Of a DNA stretch of 64,000 bases, positions 23,543 to 35,900 are shown piece after piece. Origin of the DNA: Diplosphaera chodatii. Taxonomy: Eukaryota > Chlorophyta > Trebouxiophyceae > Prasiolales > Stichococcaceae. Positions within the stretch are counted from its first letter, which is position 1. Every line of letters starts with the position of its first letter. The translations under genes were made by a program, and so were the position numbers. The stretch spans positions 1,612,001 to 1,676,000 of the forward strand of contig JAALGY010000057.1 in assembly GCA_032358165.1 (NCBI GenBank), given 5' to 3'. The notes beneath the pieces are model-generated. The model saw only the letters and a program-made list of their open reading frames with translations, ran no database searches and was not told the origin of the DNA.

Positions 23543-23865
23543 ACAGCCTAGGCAGCCGATGGTCCAATGCGTTGTATTGTGCCGGTTGACCAATCAGAGA
23601 TGATGAGCTGGCGGCTGTCAGGGTTGCAGATGATGAAATACATATGCATGTCATCCACAATTTGCAAGCTCTACGTGGGCAGCTGCAGTTTTTAGCGCGA
23701 CCATGCCGCACGCCATTCAGCGTCGTGCTGTTTCAAGAATTGAAAACCCAGCCGAAGAGTGAGTCACTGGGACCGCCGCATCAGGAAAGACTTTGGGGTG
23801 CGTGGTGTATCCAGCGGATTGGTGAAAGCCTACGCGTTGCGGCAAACCCGAATGCTTCACTCAGT
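23543..23865. other. Intergenic between HGH1 and the GLTSCR1-like gene
   Basis: 323 bases on the same strand, with no feature recognised beyond the expected 3' end and promoter. Confidence 0.4.
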
Positions 23866-25191
23866 ATGATGGCAGCTCCAGCGCAGCAACCTCTGCCCAG
23901 TCCCAGGTGTGCAAATTTGTTGCCGCAGGGCGAAATCGTGTTCATATGCGTGTTTATGTCCCTCCATGGCAACCAACAGGATTGCATCGCGATGACCGCG
24001 CTCATACTCGTTCCACTTTGCTTGCAGCATGGTCGCACCCGTACAAGCCGGTGGCACGCAGCCAGCGGTGACCAAGCACCAGCCAGCAATGGAGATGGAC
24101 TGTCACAGGATCCGCAACCTTGATGCCAACCGTCCTTTCAGCGGGTTGCAAGATGCAGTGGAGCGGCTGCTGCCGTTTCATGTAAGCTGCACAGTGTTGC
24201 GCCGCACCAGCTGCTGCTCAATGCCACCCGGGCCGAGTTGCAGCAGGTCGCCGCCGGCTGACAGATCACAGGTGTCAAGCATGTCATGCCTTCTCGGTCG
24301 CCTCCTCCCACAGGTGTTTGCCGCCGCTGACGCCAGCACGGCGGACGCAGAGCAGGCTGCAGCGGAAAACCTGCAGCTGACGTCCGGGCGTCGGGATGCC
24401 TGGGACCGCCAGCAGGCGCAGGTTGCATTCCAGCTTAATGACCGCCTAGAGCAACTGCGTGGCAACGTGAGTGCTCATCACCAACAGGGATGGAGTTGCC
24501 TGAGCATTCAGAGTCACTTTTGCAATGACACTATTGCGGCACCTCCACACTCCCCTGTGCCAAGCATGTGCGGGCCAGTGCCACACGCAGGCAGCCATGT
24601 GCAGCGTGCACGGCGCGGGCTCCACACTCAGCATTAGCGATGGTGAGCTCTGCAGGTGGCGGCAGCACAGGCGCAGGCGGACCGTGCTGATGCTGTCCGT
24701 CCCGAGGACCGGCTGACGGTGGCGCGACACCTCAGGTGCAGTGGTACACCCGGAGAGGGACAATTTGCCTGCTGCTATGCAACCCCCACCGATGCAGACA
24801 GCGGTCGTCCAACCTTTGACCAATTTCCAGTGAACGTCGACGGGCATCGTGCCTCTGTTGTGGCCGGCAGGTCTGAGGCACAGACACGCCTGGACGAGCT
24901 GAAGCGTCAGCGCCACCAGCAGGTGGCCTTCTAATCAGACTCTGCGTGTAGTGCATCACGATGTGTCGTGAAGGCTCTGCACCGCTCCTGCTCTGTTCGC
25001 AATGAGTTTGCCACAATTGCTTGTGCATGGAAACCTTGCTGAGGAACCAGTGCCGTGAAGGACCTGCTTCAGCTGTGCATGCGCAGGCTCTGGACGAAGC
25101 TAATCGCAGGGCTGCTGCAGCAGCCGCAGCAAGTGCTGCGGCCTCTGCTGAAAACACTCCAGAGCAACCGGCGCTGATGTGGACGGGATAA
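23866..25191 (+). CDS. GLTSCR1/BICRA-domain protein, putative BRIP-type SWI/SNF subunit
   Basis: Six exons close to 194 aa: 23866-23906, 24028-24181, 24314-24466, 24656-24735, 24871-24922, 25087-25191. The defining motif is RPFSGLQDAVERLLPFHVF at about residues 48-67, the conserved core of the GLTSCR1 domain, followed by an acidic/Ala-rich helix and a long charged helix with QTRLDELKRQRHQQ, probably a coiled coil. In animals BICRA/BICRAL belong to non-canonical BAF; in Arabidopsis the BRIP proteins with this domain are subunits of BRM-class SWI/SNF remodellers. This protein is little more than the domain itself. The start depends on a small first exon beginning with two Met codons; a Met at 24029 is the alternative. 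Confidence 0.75.
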
Positions 25192-25305
25192 GTGGCTGCT
25201 GAAACATGATGTTGCCAAGGAGGCCTTAAGAGAGCCTGGACGCGGAGGGCAACTCGCTTGCCTCGACATTTTCGACTTGCCGAAGGTATGCATAATGCAG
25301 GAAGT

Positions 25306-28300
25306 TCACAAATAACTCAGGGTGCTAGTCTGCTGCTTTATCGCCAGCTTTGAGCGTCTCAGTTCTCTTGGCGACACCGAATCAGGAAGCGGAACTGCTG
25401 CAACATCGATACCACCATTGTGCTGCTCATCAACCTCGTCATCGCTGCTGATGACAATTCGTTTTCGCTTTGCTGGCTTCCGCCTGCCCCCTGCCCCCTT
25501 TCTCCTGGATGACGACCTACGCTGGCTTTGCGTCGCAGGTCTGCCGCCGCCGCGGCCGCCAGAGCCGCCTCTGCAGGCGGAAAGGCACAGGGTTCACGTC
25601 CTGTGATCCGGCTGGACGACGAAGCAACAGTGCAGTGTTTTCAGATGCCATAGTGCAAGGGTGCTGCTGCCATGTCGCCCAGGAAGCGAGCTATGGTGTC
25701 CAACTGTAACATGGACGTGCGCCATACAACATGCACAAGCACATTGGGCACTCAGAAAAGTGCATGTTTCACGATGTGACGTGCTGCACCTGCTGCCCTT
25801 CTGCTGGTTCTTCCAGTGCCGCATGACCTGGTTGTCCGTCCGGCCCGGCATCTCAGCGGCGACCCCCACCCAGCTGATGACGCCATCGCTGCCCGTGTGT
25901 CGCTTCACCACCGCCCGCAGCTTCGCCTCCTCCTCTGCAGCCAGCCGAGGACCGCGCCGCTAATGCACTGTACGATGATGACTGCTGTGGGGCAAAGCTG
26001 TGGAACCAGAATCTTCTAGATTCTAGACGGAGGAGGTATGCTTGATTCACATGCCGCCAGAGACATGAGGGAAGCACCCGAGTCCCAGGGGTCAGGCCGC
26101 AGGCTGGGGTCGAGCACGTTCACAAAGCGCTCGCGGCACTGCACATCGCTGCGGCTGGGCACGTGCCGCGCCACCAGCGACCACTTCCGCCCCTCGACGC
26201 TCACCGCCTGCATGCTCTAAGTGTGGTGTGCTTCAGATGGAGGACCAGGTCCGCAATCGACAAACAGCTCAGTGGCCTTCCTGAGCAGGGGTCGGGGCCT
26301 CAGGATCACATGTAGTGCCATGCGTCCCAGCCGACCAGATGATATGGACACATGATATGAAGCGGCAGTAGGGTTCAGGGTTTAAGGACCAGGCGGCACC
26401 TGCAGCAGCGCCTGGTCCTCGCCCTCCTCCCACTTGCCCTTCCTGAGCGCGGTGCCCAGGCCGCGCCGGCTCCACCGCTGCAGGCAGTTGGCCGCGCTGC
26501 GCCCGCCGCCCACCTCCGCAGCAATGGCCTGCGGCGCCACGAGCTTCGAATGTCGGCAAGTCCACGCGGTTCAGGGTGACACCACCCGACGCGGCATGCG
26601 CGAATGCAGAGCACACAGTGTGCCAGCCGGACCTCGGATGGATGCCCGTAACATGTAGCCAAGTCATCTCCCTAGCCTACGGGGCCTGACCTGCCAGTTG
26701 CGGCCGTGGCGCTTCACAGCGGCCTGCAGGCGGGCGTCCTCTTCGGCATCCCACTTCAGCGCCGGAGCCGCGCCGAGGCCCCGCTGCCGCCGCGCCAGGC
26801 ACTCGCTGGGGTGCCGCCCCGTGCCCAGCTCCAGCGCGATGGCCGGCCACTGCAGGCGCCACACGGTGGTGCGATTATGTGAACAGGGAGCTGAGGGTTG
26901 TCAACGTCCGCTCTCCTCAAGACAGTGGCATGTGTGCGGTGGCATGGTCTGTCGCATAGTGTCAGGAGCCCTGCAAGCTATGGGCGAGGCGCACATTGGC
27001 GTGGGCGTGTGCGTCGGCGATGCGCATCATGCGGGCGTGCTCCTGAGGCGTCCAGGGCGCCCGGTTGGCGGCGAGGGCGGCGCCCCAGTGGCAGCGGCAC
27101 TCCGGCCCGCTGCGCCTCCCGCCCGCCAGCGCCGCCACCTTTGCCCACTGCGCCCCGTCCAGCTGCGCCGCCGCCTCCTTGACCTCTGTGGCAACACGCT
27201 CACGACTTGAGGGCCCCTCCTGTGCTGCCCACCTTGACTGCTGCTGGGTATGTGTCGAGCGCAGCATGCCGCCTCTGGCACGAATTGTCGGCCTGCACAA
27301 AGTTGAGGCTGCAGCAGCCAACGGCAGCAGCCTAACAGGCTTAGTCACCGCTCACCAGGGGAGTCCCATTCCATGTCTTTCAGGCGCTCAGACACAGCCG
27401 CGATGCCAGCGCGGGAGGCGTCTGGCAGGTCGAGCTGCTCATTGAGCATGACCTCCTGCAGGTTTGTGGTTTGCGTTTGTCAAGGCATGCATTGGGAACT
27501 GCAATGGGTCAACTGTGCAGCAGGCAGACCTAATCAAAATTGATCAAGCAGTTGGCCAGGCAGCCACTTCAATTAATCCGTGCAGTATTTGCATGCAGTC
27601 TCACCTGCACCACCGTGAGGACCGCTCGCTGCAGATCGGCCTGCTCTGCCGTGCTCCAGGAACTGGTGCCAAAGACATGCGGCAGGTACTTGTACGCAGG
27701 CAGCAGGCGCTGAGTGTCAGCATTGGGGTCTGGTGTGCGGCCGGCAGCACGCCAGAAGCGCGATGTCCCAGTCGCATGTGGCTGCACAATCCCTGGCCGT
27801 GTCCCTGCATCACAGCATGTTACATCTTTGTGGTCATTCAAGCGCAACGAGTGCTTGCCGTCACAGTAAGCACGTCACGAGAGCCATTCACAGGCCGACA
27901 GTCCATGATGCAGCACGACTTGCACACACCTTTGTATTTCATCTTCAGGGACTCGACTTGGGTGCGCAGATCAGCGAGTCTGGAGGACGCCTTGTTCAGC
28001 GACGTCAGCCCGGCGCGCAGCCGCTGTTGCAGCTCTCGGTTGCGCGCCAGTGCACACGCGACCACAGCCGTCCGCCCACCCTGCAGCAGAGTGCCGCTGC
28101 ACCCGTCTGAGCCCTAGCATAGTAGAGACTCGCACGCACATCATGTATCCTGCCATTACGCCCTTGCAAGCAACATGCAGTCTCACCTCTGTGGGCGGCA
28201 CAGCGTCTGCTGCTACACCCGCATCAGTCTGCACGAGCCATGCTGGAGTCATCCACAGATACGAGCACCGTGTGCAGCAGAATCAGCCCCCTGCAGGCGA

Positions 28301-28626
28301 AAGTGTGCAACCTGAGTGCAGGGCTGCGGCGCCATGGTGGCCCACCTCATGCAGGGTACCGATGTCTGCCCACTCCTGGGCCAACGCTGCATGACGCACA
28401 TGCTGCGTGCCCGATAGCGGATCTCTGGTTGCCTGCAACCATGCTGAACAGTTGTAATGAACATGGCATTGCTGTGAGCGGAGCACTCTCTCAGCAATGC
28501 ACCGCGCACATTGGATGCAGTACGCACTGCTTGAGACGCAACATCTCGGTAGTCGACGCCCAGCAGCTCCTGGAGCTCACGAAGCTCGTCTCTCAGCTGA
28601 GCATCGTCCTCGTCGTCACTGGACAT
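25306..28626 (-). CDS. SNAPC4-like protein with tandem Myb/SANT repeats
   Basis: Multi-exon gene; identity is firm, exon borders approximate. It starts MSSDDEDDAQLRDELRELQELLG (28626), then a predicted coiled coil (LNKASSRLADLRTQVESLK, near 27900-28040), then at least five Myb-type repeats: one near 27080-27200 (WAKVAALAGGRRSGPECRCHW), 26690-26860 (WPAIALELGTGRHPSECLARR), 26400-26540 (GRSAANCLQRW), 26060-26190 (WSLVARHVPSRSDVQCRERF) and 25790-25910 (WVGVAAEMPGRTDNQVMRHW). The arrangement of an acidic/coiled N-terminus and four-and-a-half Myb repeats matches SNAP190/SNAPC4, the DNA-binding subunit of the snRNA-activating complex. The basic C-terminus (KPAKRKRIV, then a Ser/Asp patch) ends at 25306. 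A three- or four-repeat Myb factor is the alternative. Confidence 0.75.
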
Positions 28627-29296
28627 GCTTGCTCATGCGCGGTGAGCGGCAGTGCGCACTCACGTCCGGAGGGGTTTCCGGGGAGTCGAGCCGTGACAAA
28701 ACGTCAGCTTCTCATGCTAGTTTCATACGCGTTCAATACAGGTAGTCAAACCACGGCTGAGCATCCGGGACGAACCTCAGAGTCATGCATATAGCCACCT
28801 ACTTTCCGACTGCATGTCCATGCAGCTGCTAACGGACTACTGATCGATTCATTCACCGCTTGTCACGACGCAGATATAGCTTCACTGGAGCGAGAGTTGT
28901 GCCACCTGATCGTCCTATTACGCTTTCGGAGAAGCAACATCATTTCACTCACGGGGAAGGCCCAGATGCACGAGTCGTTGAGTGTGCATAGGCGTCCGCA
29001 CCATGCCAGACTCATGCGATGTCGTCCGAAAGTGATTGATATTTGATAGCGATTGTGTCTGCTTTGCGCATTGGCCGTCCGATGTGAGGTGCCCGCAAGG
29101 AGTAAGCAGGCAAGTCATCAACCGCTGTGCAGGATTTCAGTCAGGGTTGTCGGCACGAAACAACTGCGTTATACACACGAGGTTTTGCGAAAGCAGGATT
29201 TGCGACGGCAGCTAGAGGGATCGGTGGGTTCCTGGCGGAAGTAGACATTCAGATCGGTAGACACAACGCTTGGACCATCTTAGACATTCGACAAGC
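28627..29296. other. Divergent upstream region of SNAPC4-like and prolidase genes
   Basis: 670 bases between divergent starts. No coding exon, RNA or repeat recognised. The prolidase start is the less certain edge: its frame also extends upstream to a TTG at 29270. Confidence 0.4.
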
Positions 29297-32200
29297 ATGG
29301 GAGTATGGGACGCTCTATTTGGCGCTGGCGCCACAGCACCAGCTCAGATGTTCGACATGGGCCTGAAGACCCTCAAGTGCGATGCTTGTTTTCAGCAGTG
29401 CGGCGCTTACACAGCTGATGAGCTGTGCCATGGACAGCACTTGCGCGTCGACAGCTTCGACAATGCACATGTGATGGTCATTGCAGGGTTTCTAGATATG
29501 CGCTGCACGGCGGCGTCCGCAATCGCGTGGTGCAAGGGATGAAATCCAAGTTGCCGCGGAAACAGCAGGTTGGTGGCGGGCATCACTGCGATGTGCTGCA
29601 CGCCAGCAGCCCTTGCAAATGTACACGGGCATCGATCCTCTGCCTCGCAGGGTGTCATCCTTCTGCAGGGCGGTGGTCCAGCTCATGTGTACAGCACCGA
29701 CGCAGAGGCCGTCTTCAGGTGGTCAAGGGGGTTCTGAGTGAACGGGTCGTGCAAAGGGTTGAGCTTGGAGAAGAGATTTGCAACAGCTATAATTGTCTGG
29801 GATGCCGTGTGCGCAGGCAAGAAAGCTACTTCCACTACTTGTTTGGCGTCACGGAGGACAGCTACTACGGCGCCATCGACCTGCGCAGCGGCGATGCCTA
29901 CCTGTTCATGCCGCGGCTGCCGGAGAGCTTTGCCGTGTGGTTTGGGGAGATCCCGACGCCCTCTAGTGTCAAGGCCAAATACGCTGTGCAGGTGACTGCC
30001 GTTTTGCCCACCAAGCCCTAGTTTCATGTAACGTAGTTCCAACTTCGACTGCATGCCTCGCTGTCAGTCTTGTCCCCACGCAGGCTCTTGAGCAGTATTC
30101 AGAAGATCTGCAGTTGTGTCATGCAGCATGTACACTATGTGGACGAGATGGCAGCAGTACTGGCAGACCTTGGACCGTCCGCGCTGCATGTGCTGTCCGG
30201 CACCAACACAGACAGCGGTCGCAAGACGACGGTGACTGGCTTCTTGACATGTGATTGCGGGTGACACTGCAGTGAGTGCCGCAGTTCGGTAGGCCGGTGT
30301 CCGCCATCTACTGCATCAGCCACTGGTGAACACTCTGACTGCGTGTCCTGCAGGAGGCAAGCTTCGAGGGCATCAGCGACTTTGAGTTGGAGCGCGAGTC
30401 ACTCTTCGATGTCGTCACAGAGTGTCGCGTGGTGCGCAGCACTAGACCCTGCAGCAGGACAGTCAGTCGATGCAAGAGCACTCCTGAAGTGCCTGTAGAG
30501 ATGTGCACGAGGCAGCAGGCGAACTTGCGCTTTGTGTGGGTGCAGTTCAAGACTGCGGAGGAGCTGGCTGTGATGCAATACGCCAACGACATCGCCAGCG
30601 CAGCCCATGTGGAGCTGCTGCGATATGCCAAGCCAGGTGCCTGTACTGGCTGTGCAGAGCACGATGTGCATGTCATGCTGTTGAGCTAATGCCGTGGCAT
30701 GCACCATGTTAACCGTGTTTGGCAGGATTCGTTCGACAGTGTTGTGTTCTTGCATTTTGCAGGCATGATGGAGTACCAGCTGGTGAGCAGCTCTTGGCTG
30801 GACCTGATCGCATCCGAGTGCACTGAGAGCCTGGCTTGTGCATGGGCTCGAGCACTTGGCCTCAGCACACGTGATACGTGAACATGCATGTGATCGTCAG
30901 ATTTGACATGCACATGGCGCAGGAGTCCATCTTCCTGCACTATGCATACTTCAAGGGCGGCTGTCGAAACACGCCCTACACGCCCATCGCCGGCTCGGGG
31001 CCGCGGGCCGCGACGCTGCACTACGGCGGCGCCGACGCCCCCAACAAGCGCGAGATCCAGGACGGCGACCTGGTGCTGCTGGACATGGGCACCGAGTACT
31101 ACAGGCAGGGTCCAGGACTCCAGCCCTGCAGCATGTGCACCTCCCCAACAGCGCACATGACCTGGCCACCGTAGCTTGCACCCCTGTATATTGGGTGCCA
31201 GGGCAGGGCGGATGTCGCCTTGCGTTGACACGGGATGCTGTCGTCACGCAGGTACGGCAGCGATATCACCGTCACCCTGCCTGCAAATGGCAAGTTCAGC
31301 AGACAGCAGCGAGCCATCTACGAGGTGGGTCCTCCGCCCTGTGTTGCAGTCCGCTGCAAGCCCGTGATCAACATGCGTCACATGTGGCTGCCAGCTCAAC
31401 CAAATGTTGTGAGGTGGCTTCGCTTGCAGGGGGTCCTCAACACCATGGAGACAGTGCGCAAGCGGCTGAAGCCTGGAGTGGCTTGGCCAGATATGCACCG
31501 CCTTGCTGACCGCTGCAACCTGGAGGCTTTGGCGGCAGAGGTGACTTAGTGGTGCCGGCTTGTCGGAGCTGCCATGTTTGTGGAAACATCTCATGCATTG
31601 AGGCCTGCTGACATTGCAAATGTGACTGTATGCCTATGAACTGTAGGGCCTGGTCACCGGGGACATCGACGAGATGCTGTCGAAACACATCGGCGCACTG
31701 TTCATGCCCCATGGCCTGGGCCACCTGCTGGTGAGCGCGGCTGCCTTTTCGCACACATTTGACGCCCGGCAGAGTTGCAGACCATGCAAAGCGACGAACT
31801 ATGTACCAGACCCCGCAGCAACGAGCAGACGACTGATGTAGAAGGCCCATTGTGACGCTGCCCTCGATGACGATAGGGCATCGACACGCACGATGTGGGC
31901 GGCTACGGCCCCGGCCTCCCGGACCGCAGCACCGCGCCCGGCCTGAAGAGCCTGCGCCTGGGCCGCGAGCTGGAGGAGAACATGGTCGTCACGCTGGAGC
32001 CAGGCAAGCCGACGCCTTTGCACTCATAAGGACGTGTGTGCTGTAGCACAACAACCGTCATGCTCGTGAGAGGCGCTTAAAGCTGAGACGGCCAGTTGTT
32101 CCTGTCACAGGCATTTACTTCATCCCGACGCTGCTCAAGGCGGCGTTTGCAGACAAGGCGCAGTCCAAGTTCCTTGTGCAGAAGAAGCTGCAGGACTACT

Positions 32201-32457
32201 TCGACTTTGGAGGTCAGCAACACATCAAGGCAGTAGGTACTTTTTCGTATGTCTGTGTGATGCTGCTGTGCATCAAAAGAGCTGTGCAGCACCATGATGT
32301 CCCTGGTTGTGCAGGCGTCCGGCTGGAGGACGATCTGGTTGTCACTGCTACCGGCACCCGCTGCATGACCAATGTACCAAGAAAGGTGGAGGATCTCGAG
32401 CGCGTCATGGCAGGCGGCGAGTGGCCGCCGGTTGCAGAGAAGGCGGCACCGGCGTGA
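29297..32457 (+). CDS. PEPD: Xaa-Pro dipeptidase (prolidase, M24B)
   Basis: Fifteen exons close to 503 aa: 29297-29376, 29496-29568, 29651-29718, 29817-29991, 30127-30231, 30354-30431, 30546-30636, 30763-30782, 30923-31104, 31252-31324, 31430-31540, 31647-31730, 31877-32003, 32111-32212, 32315-32457. An AMP_N domain ([31 protein letters not shown]) precedes the pita-bread peptidase. Metal ligands are in place: LLDMGTEYY and GSDITVTL (two Asp), [20 protein letters not shown] (His), TLEPGIYF (Glu) and VRLEDDLVV (Glu). It hydrolyses dipeptides with C-terminal Pro, using Mn. Exon 8 has only 20 nt. Two introns are GC-AG: after 31104 (CAG|GCAGGG) and after 32003 (CAG|GCAAGC). The length equals animal PEPD (about 490 aa). 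The N-terminal two exons are the least certain. Confidence 0.93.
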
Positions 32458-32907
32458 AAATTCATATCCTGCGGTGCTTGCGCACCGCAATGCCGGAGCT
32501 CGTCCAAACTTACCTGTACGATATGTGGAACCTCAGCTGTTGATGCTTTTGGTTGATGAACGAGTACCCTGCTTCAGGTTGTCATGCCTTGAGATTGCGC
32601 ATGAGTAGCAATTTCCACATGAACACATCTGCAGTACTTGCCGCTGCCAGCTGGAAACACGTGCTACCCATGTCCCTCGAATTCCCAATGCAAAAGCAGA
32701 GAGCCATTTGCACATAAAAAATGGCGTGTAGGGACGTCGCGAGTAGATGCTGGGCCACGCTGATCTGATATACAAATTAGTGCTGAGGGTTGCCTCGTCA
32801 AATGCATTGCTGCTCTGATCATGTACAGCTTGCATGAGCAACACAATGTCTGCGTGACATTTTTCAGCACTAAGCAGCAACGTTGATGCTGACAACGTGT
32901 CTGCAAC
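32458..32907. other. Intergenic between prolidase and APC4
   Basis: 450 bases on one strand: expected 3' UTR and promoter. Locally more AT-rich (near 32690-32780) than the genes around it. Nothing else recognised. Confidence 0.4.
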
Positions 32908-35900
32908 ATGGAGGATCAAGGGCCAGAGAGCTTTGCTCCGCTGACAGACCGGCTGCTGCCGGCGCCGATCTCACACGCGGCATGGTGCCCCACGATGGAT
33001 CTGCTGGCCGCCGCGTTCACGGACGGCCGCATCGCAGTGCACCGCTTGAACTGGCAGCGCCTGTGGCTCGTCACGCCGGACGCCGCTGCGACAGCGCTCG
33101 CCTGGACGCCCAGTGGCGACGCCCTGGCGGTCGGCCGCGCCGATGGCGTGGTCAGCCTGCTGGACGCTGAGACGGGCGAAGTGGTGGACGAAACGAAGTT
33201 TGACAGCTCAGGTGGGATCCGTTGGTGGTTGCACTGTGTGAGCCTGGGGCCACAAGTCATTTGCTGCCACGCCGGGGCATTGCCACATGCAAAATTACGA
33301 ATACTCAGCATGGATGCCGTATGCGCCAGCAGGTGCGGTGACAGCGCTGAACTGGGTGGAGGAGGACGACCCAAAGGTGGACAGTGCAGCTGTGCCGCAG
33401 CTGGCACTGCAGGGCAGGGCACGCCGCTTCTGCCCACCGCCACCCCCTGCAGTCCCCACCAAAGGCACAGCCCAGGTGCTTGTTCCAGCATGCTGCATCC
33501 ACTGCAGCAACGGTCGGTGCTCAAAATGAGAGCACCTGAGAGCCCCTGAGCGACATTGGCAAGCCTACGCTGATTGCATGCATCAACTTGCGGCGCAGGG
33601 TGGCTCTGCAGAGGTGAAGGCTGCATGGCGGCCGTCGCCCAGCAGGCTCACGCTGCTTGGCATCGCGTACGACTCGGGCAGCATCCGCCTCTGCACAAGC
33701 GCCCTGCTCGAGCTGACGCATCTGTCACCTGCTCAAGTGGCAAAGCTGGACTTGTCGGGTCGCAGCGCTGCAGCAGGCCAGCCAGGGTCCATCTCCCAGG
33801 TGTGAAGTGTCTCATGCGGGCCACTGAGCTGCACTGGATGGCTCGATGGACATGCTACCACAACTGGATCCACACTTGATATCGTCATTGCGCTGGACAG
33901 GTGGCTGTTAGCCGCGACCTGCGCCACATGGTTGTGCTCCAGCAGGCAGAAGGTGTGTCGGTTGAGTCAGGCAATGGTGAAGTTGTCATCAAAGCTTGGC
34001 TCCCCAACTATTATATCCTGTAGGAATGCCTTGTGGCTGACCGTTGCTAGATAGGGAGCGTCTGCTGGCCTCGTGCATCCCCTCTACTTTGGACTTCGCA
34101 TGTGGTCGTGGCCATGCTTGGGGTTTTAGAGTGAGAACCATTGGGAGAGGGCTGCTCGTGCCGCCACCCATGCAGGACACTCGACACAGATCAAGCTGCA
34201 AGCTGGTCACAGTCCTCCGTCGTGTGTGCACAGGCCGGCCACAGTTGGAGGTTCTGAGCATGCCGGCACTGGCGGCGGCCAGGGCGCAGCTGCGATACCA
34301 GGCGCCCCTGACCTCCGAGGTCCTCGCCTGCATGCAGAGTGCGTCCTTGTGTCAAACCACGCAATGTGGGTGTCAGAGTGCTCATCAGCACCAGCGTTCG
34401 TGTGTTTTGGGGGTGCACCCTGCGGGCCCTGGTGCACAGGTGCGCAGGGGGCGGTGGCGGCAGCGGGGCGGGAGTGGGGCGATGCCATGGCGGCGGTTGC
34501 GGAGCGCACCCAGGCGCTGCAGGGGCTGCTGCGGGACCACATGCAGGGCGGCGCGCCGGCGGGGGAGCTGCGGCGGCTGCTGGCCTCGGGGGCGCTGTCG
34601 CCGCCGCTGCACCAGTGGCTGACCGCCAGCCTGGGTAAAACCCCAATCCAACGCTGCAGAGCAATGGTGATAACGCCGGCATGCAACTGGGAACACTCCC
34701 AAGCACCACCGTCAACCCGGTGTCCCATGGCTGCCTCGGAGCCCAGGCGAGACTCCATGCGGGTGTGCCAGAGCGTCTTTCAGGCGAGCGCAGCTGCTAC
34801 TTGGAGGACAGCTGGATGCTCAACAGCGTGCTATGTTGCGGGCAGGTGACCAGGGGCTGCGGCGGCTGGCGCGGGAGGTGGACGGCGCCCTCGCGGCGGC
34901 GGCGCAGCTGCTCAACGACTGCGTGGCGCCGGCGGCGCGCGCGGTGTGCCTCCAGCTGGGGGACGTGGCTGGCCTCGCCCACCCCCCCTGCTGCCCGCCT
35001 GCCGCCGGCCTGCAGGTCCGTGCCTGGCACACGGCCGGCAGCCAGAGACCTGCTTCAGGCGCTGCAGACTATGCTCTGCCGCCAAACAGGCAGCTTGCAT
35101 TGCAGACTTTCAGCATCGTTACGATGGCATGCTGCATGGCCTGACGCTGTTGCGGGCATGTGCAGGCAGCAAAGCTGGAGAAGGCACGCGGTCTGGCGGC
35201 GCAGCTGCTGGTGCGCTGCGAGCAGACGCGCGCCAGCGTCACAGCAGCGGCGGCCGACTACCGCCGCCTGTTTGCCTGGCTGCTGCAGTGCATCCGCCGG
35301 CTGAACGAGGAGGCAGACACCCTGGTGGGTGAGTTGTGCGTGTGGCACACCGGCTGTACAGTGCTCAGGCCGTGCCATGTGGCGCAAACTCTGCCGGCCG
35401 TAGTCATTGCTCATGAGTCGACCTTTACAACCCTTGTGGCCTTCCTGTGCGCCAGCACTGCAGCTACATCTCCTGTCACATGGTGGTGCCGCAGGATCTA
35501 GGCCCGCCAGTGGATGCGCTCGCGCTCGCGTCTTTCCTAGACACCCAGTTCCAGCACGATCGCGTCGGCCCAGAGCTGCAGGTGCGCACGGCCGAGCAGG
35601 CTGCCCCTGGGGCGCTACCGCGAGCACGTGCTTGCTGGCATCTGAGGACACCAATGTAGTCGTCAACGTGGTCATGTTGCAGATGAAACATCGCAATGTC
35701 ATGTGATGACCCGCTCACAGCGCACGGTTGCTGGTGCCTGCAGCCACAGCAGCGGGCCCGCGCAGGCGCCAAGGGCGTGCCGGCGCTGGGCGGCGGCGCC
35801 TGCGACCTGCTGCAGCTGGCGGGCCTCACGCCAGCCGCCGCCGACACAAGCCTCTGGTGCGCCTTCTGTGTCAGGCAGTGGCGGCTGACGCGCACCGTGC

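Noticed and set aside
26370..26385. Telomere-like word (agggtttaagg)
   Set aside because: A single imperfect copy inside a gene is not a telomeric repeat array.
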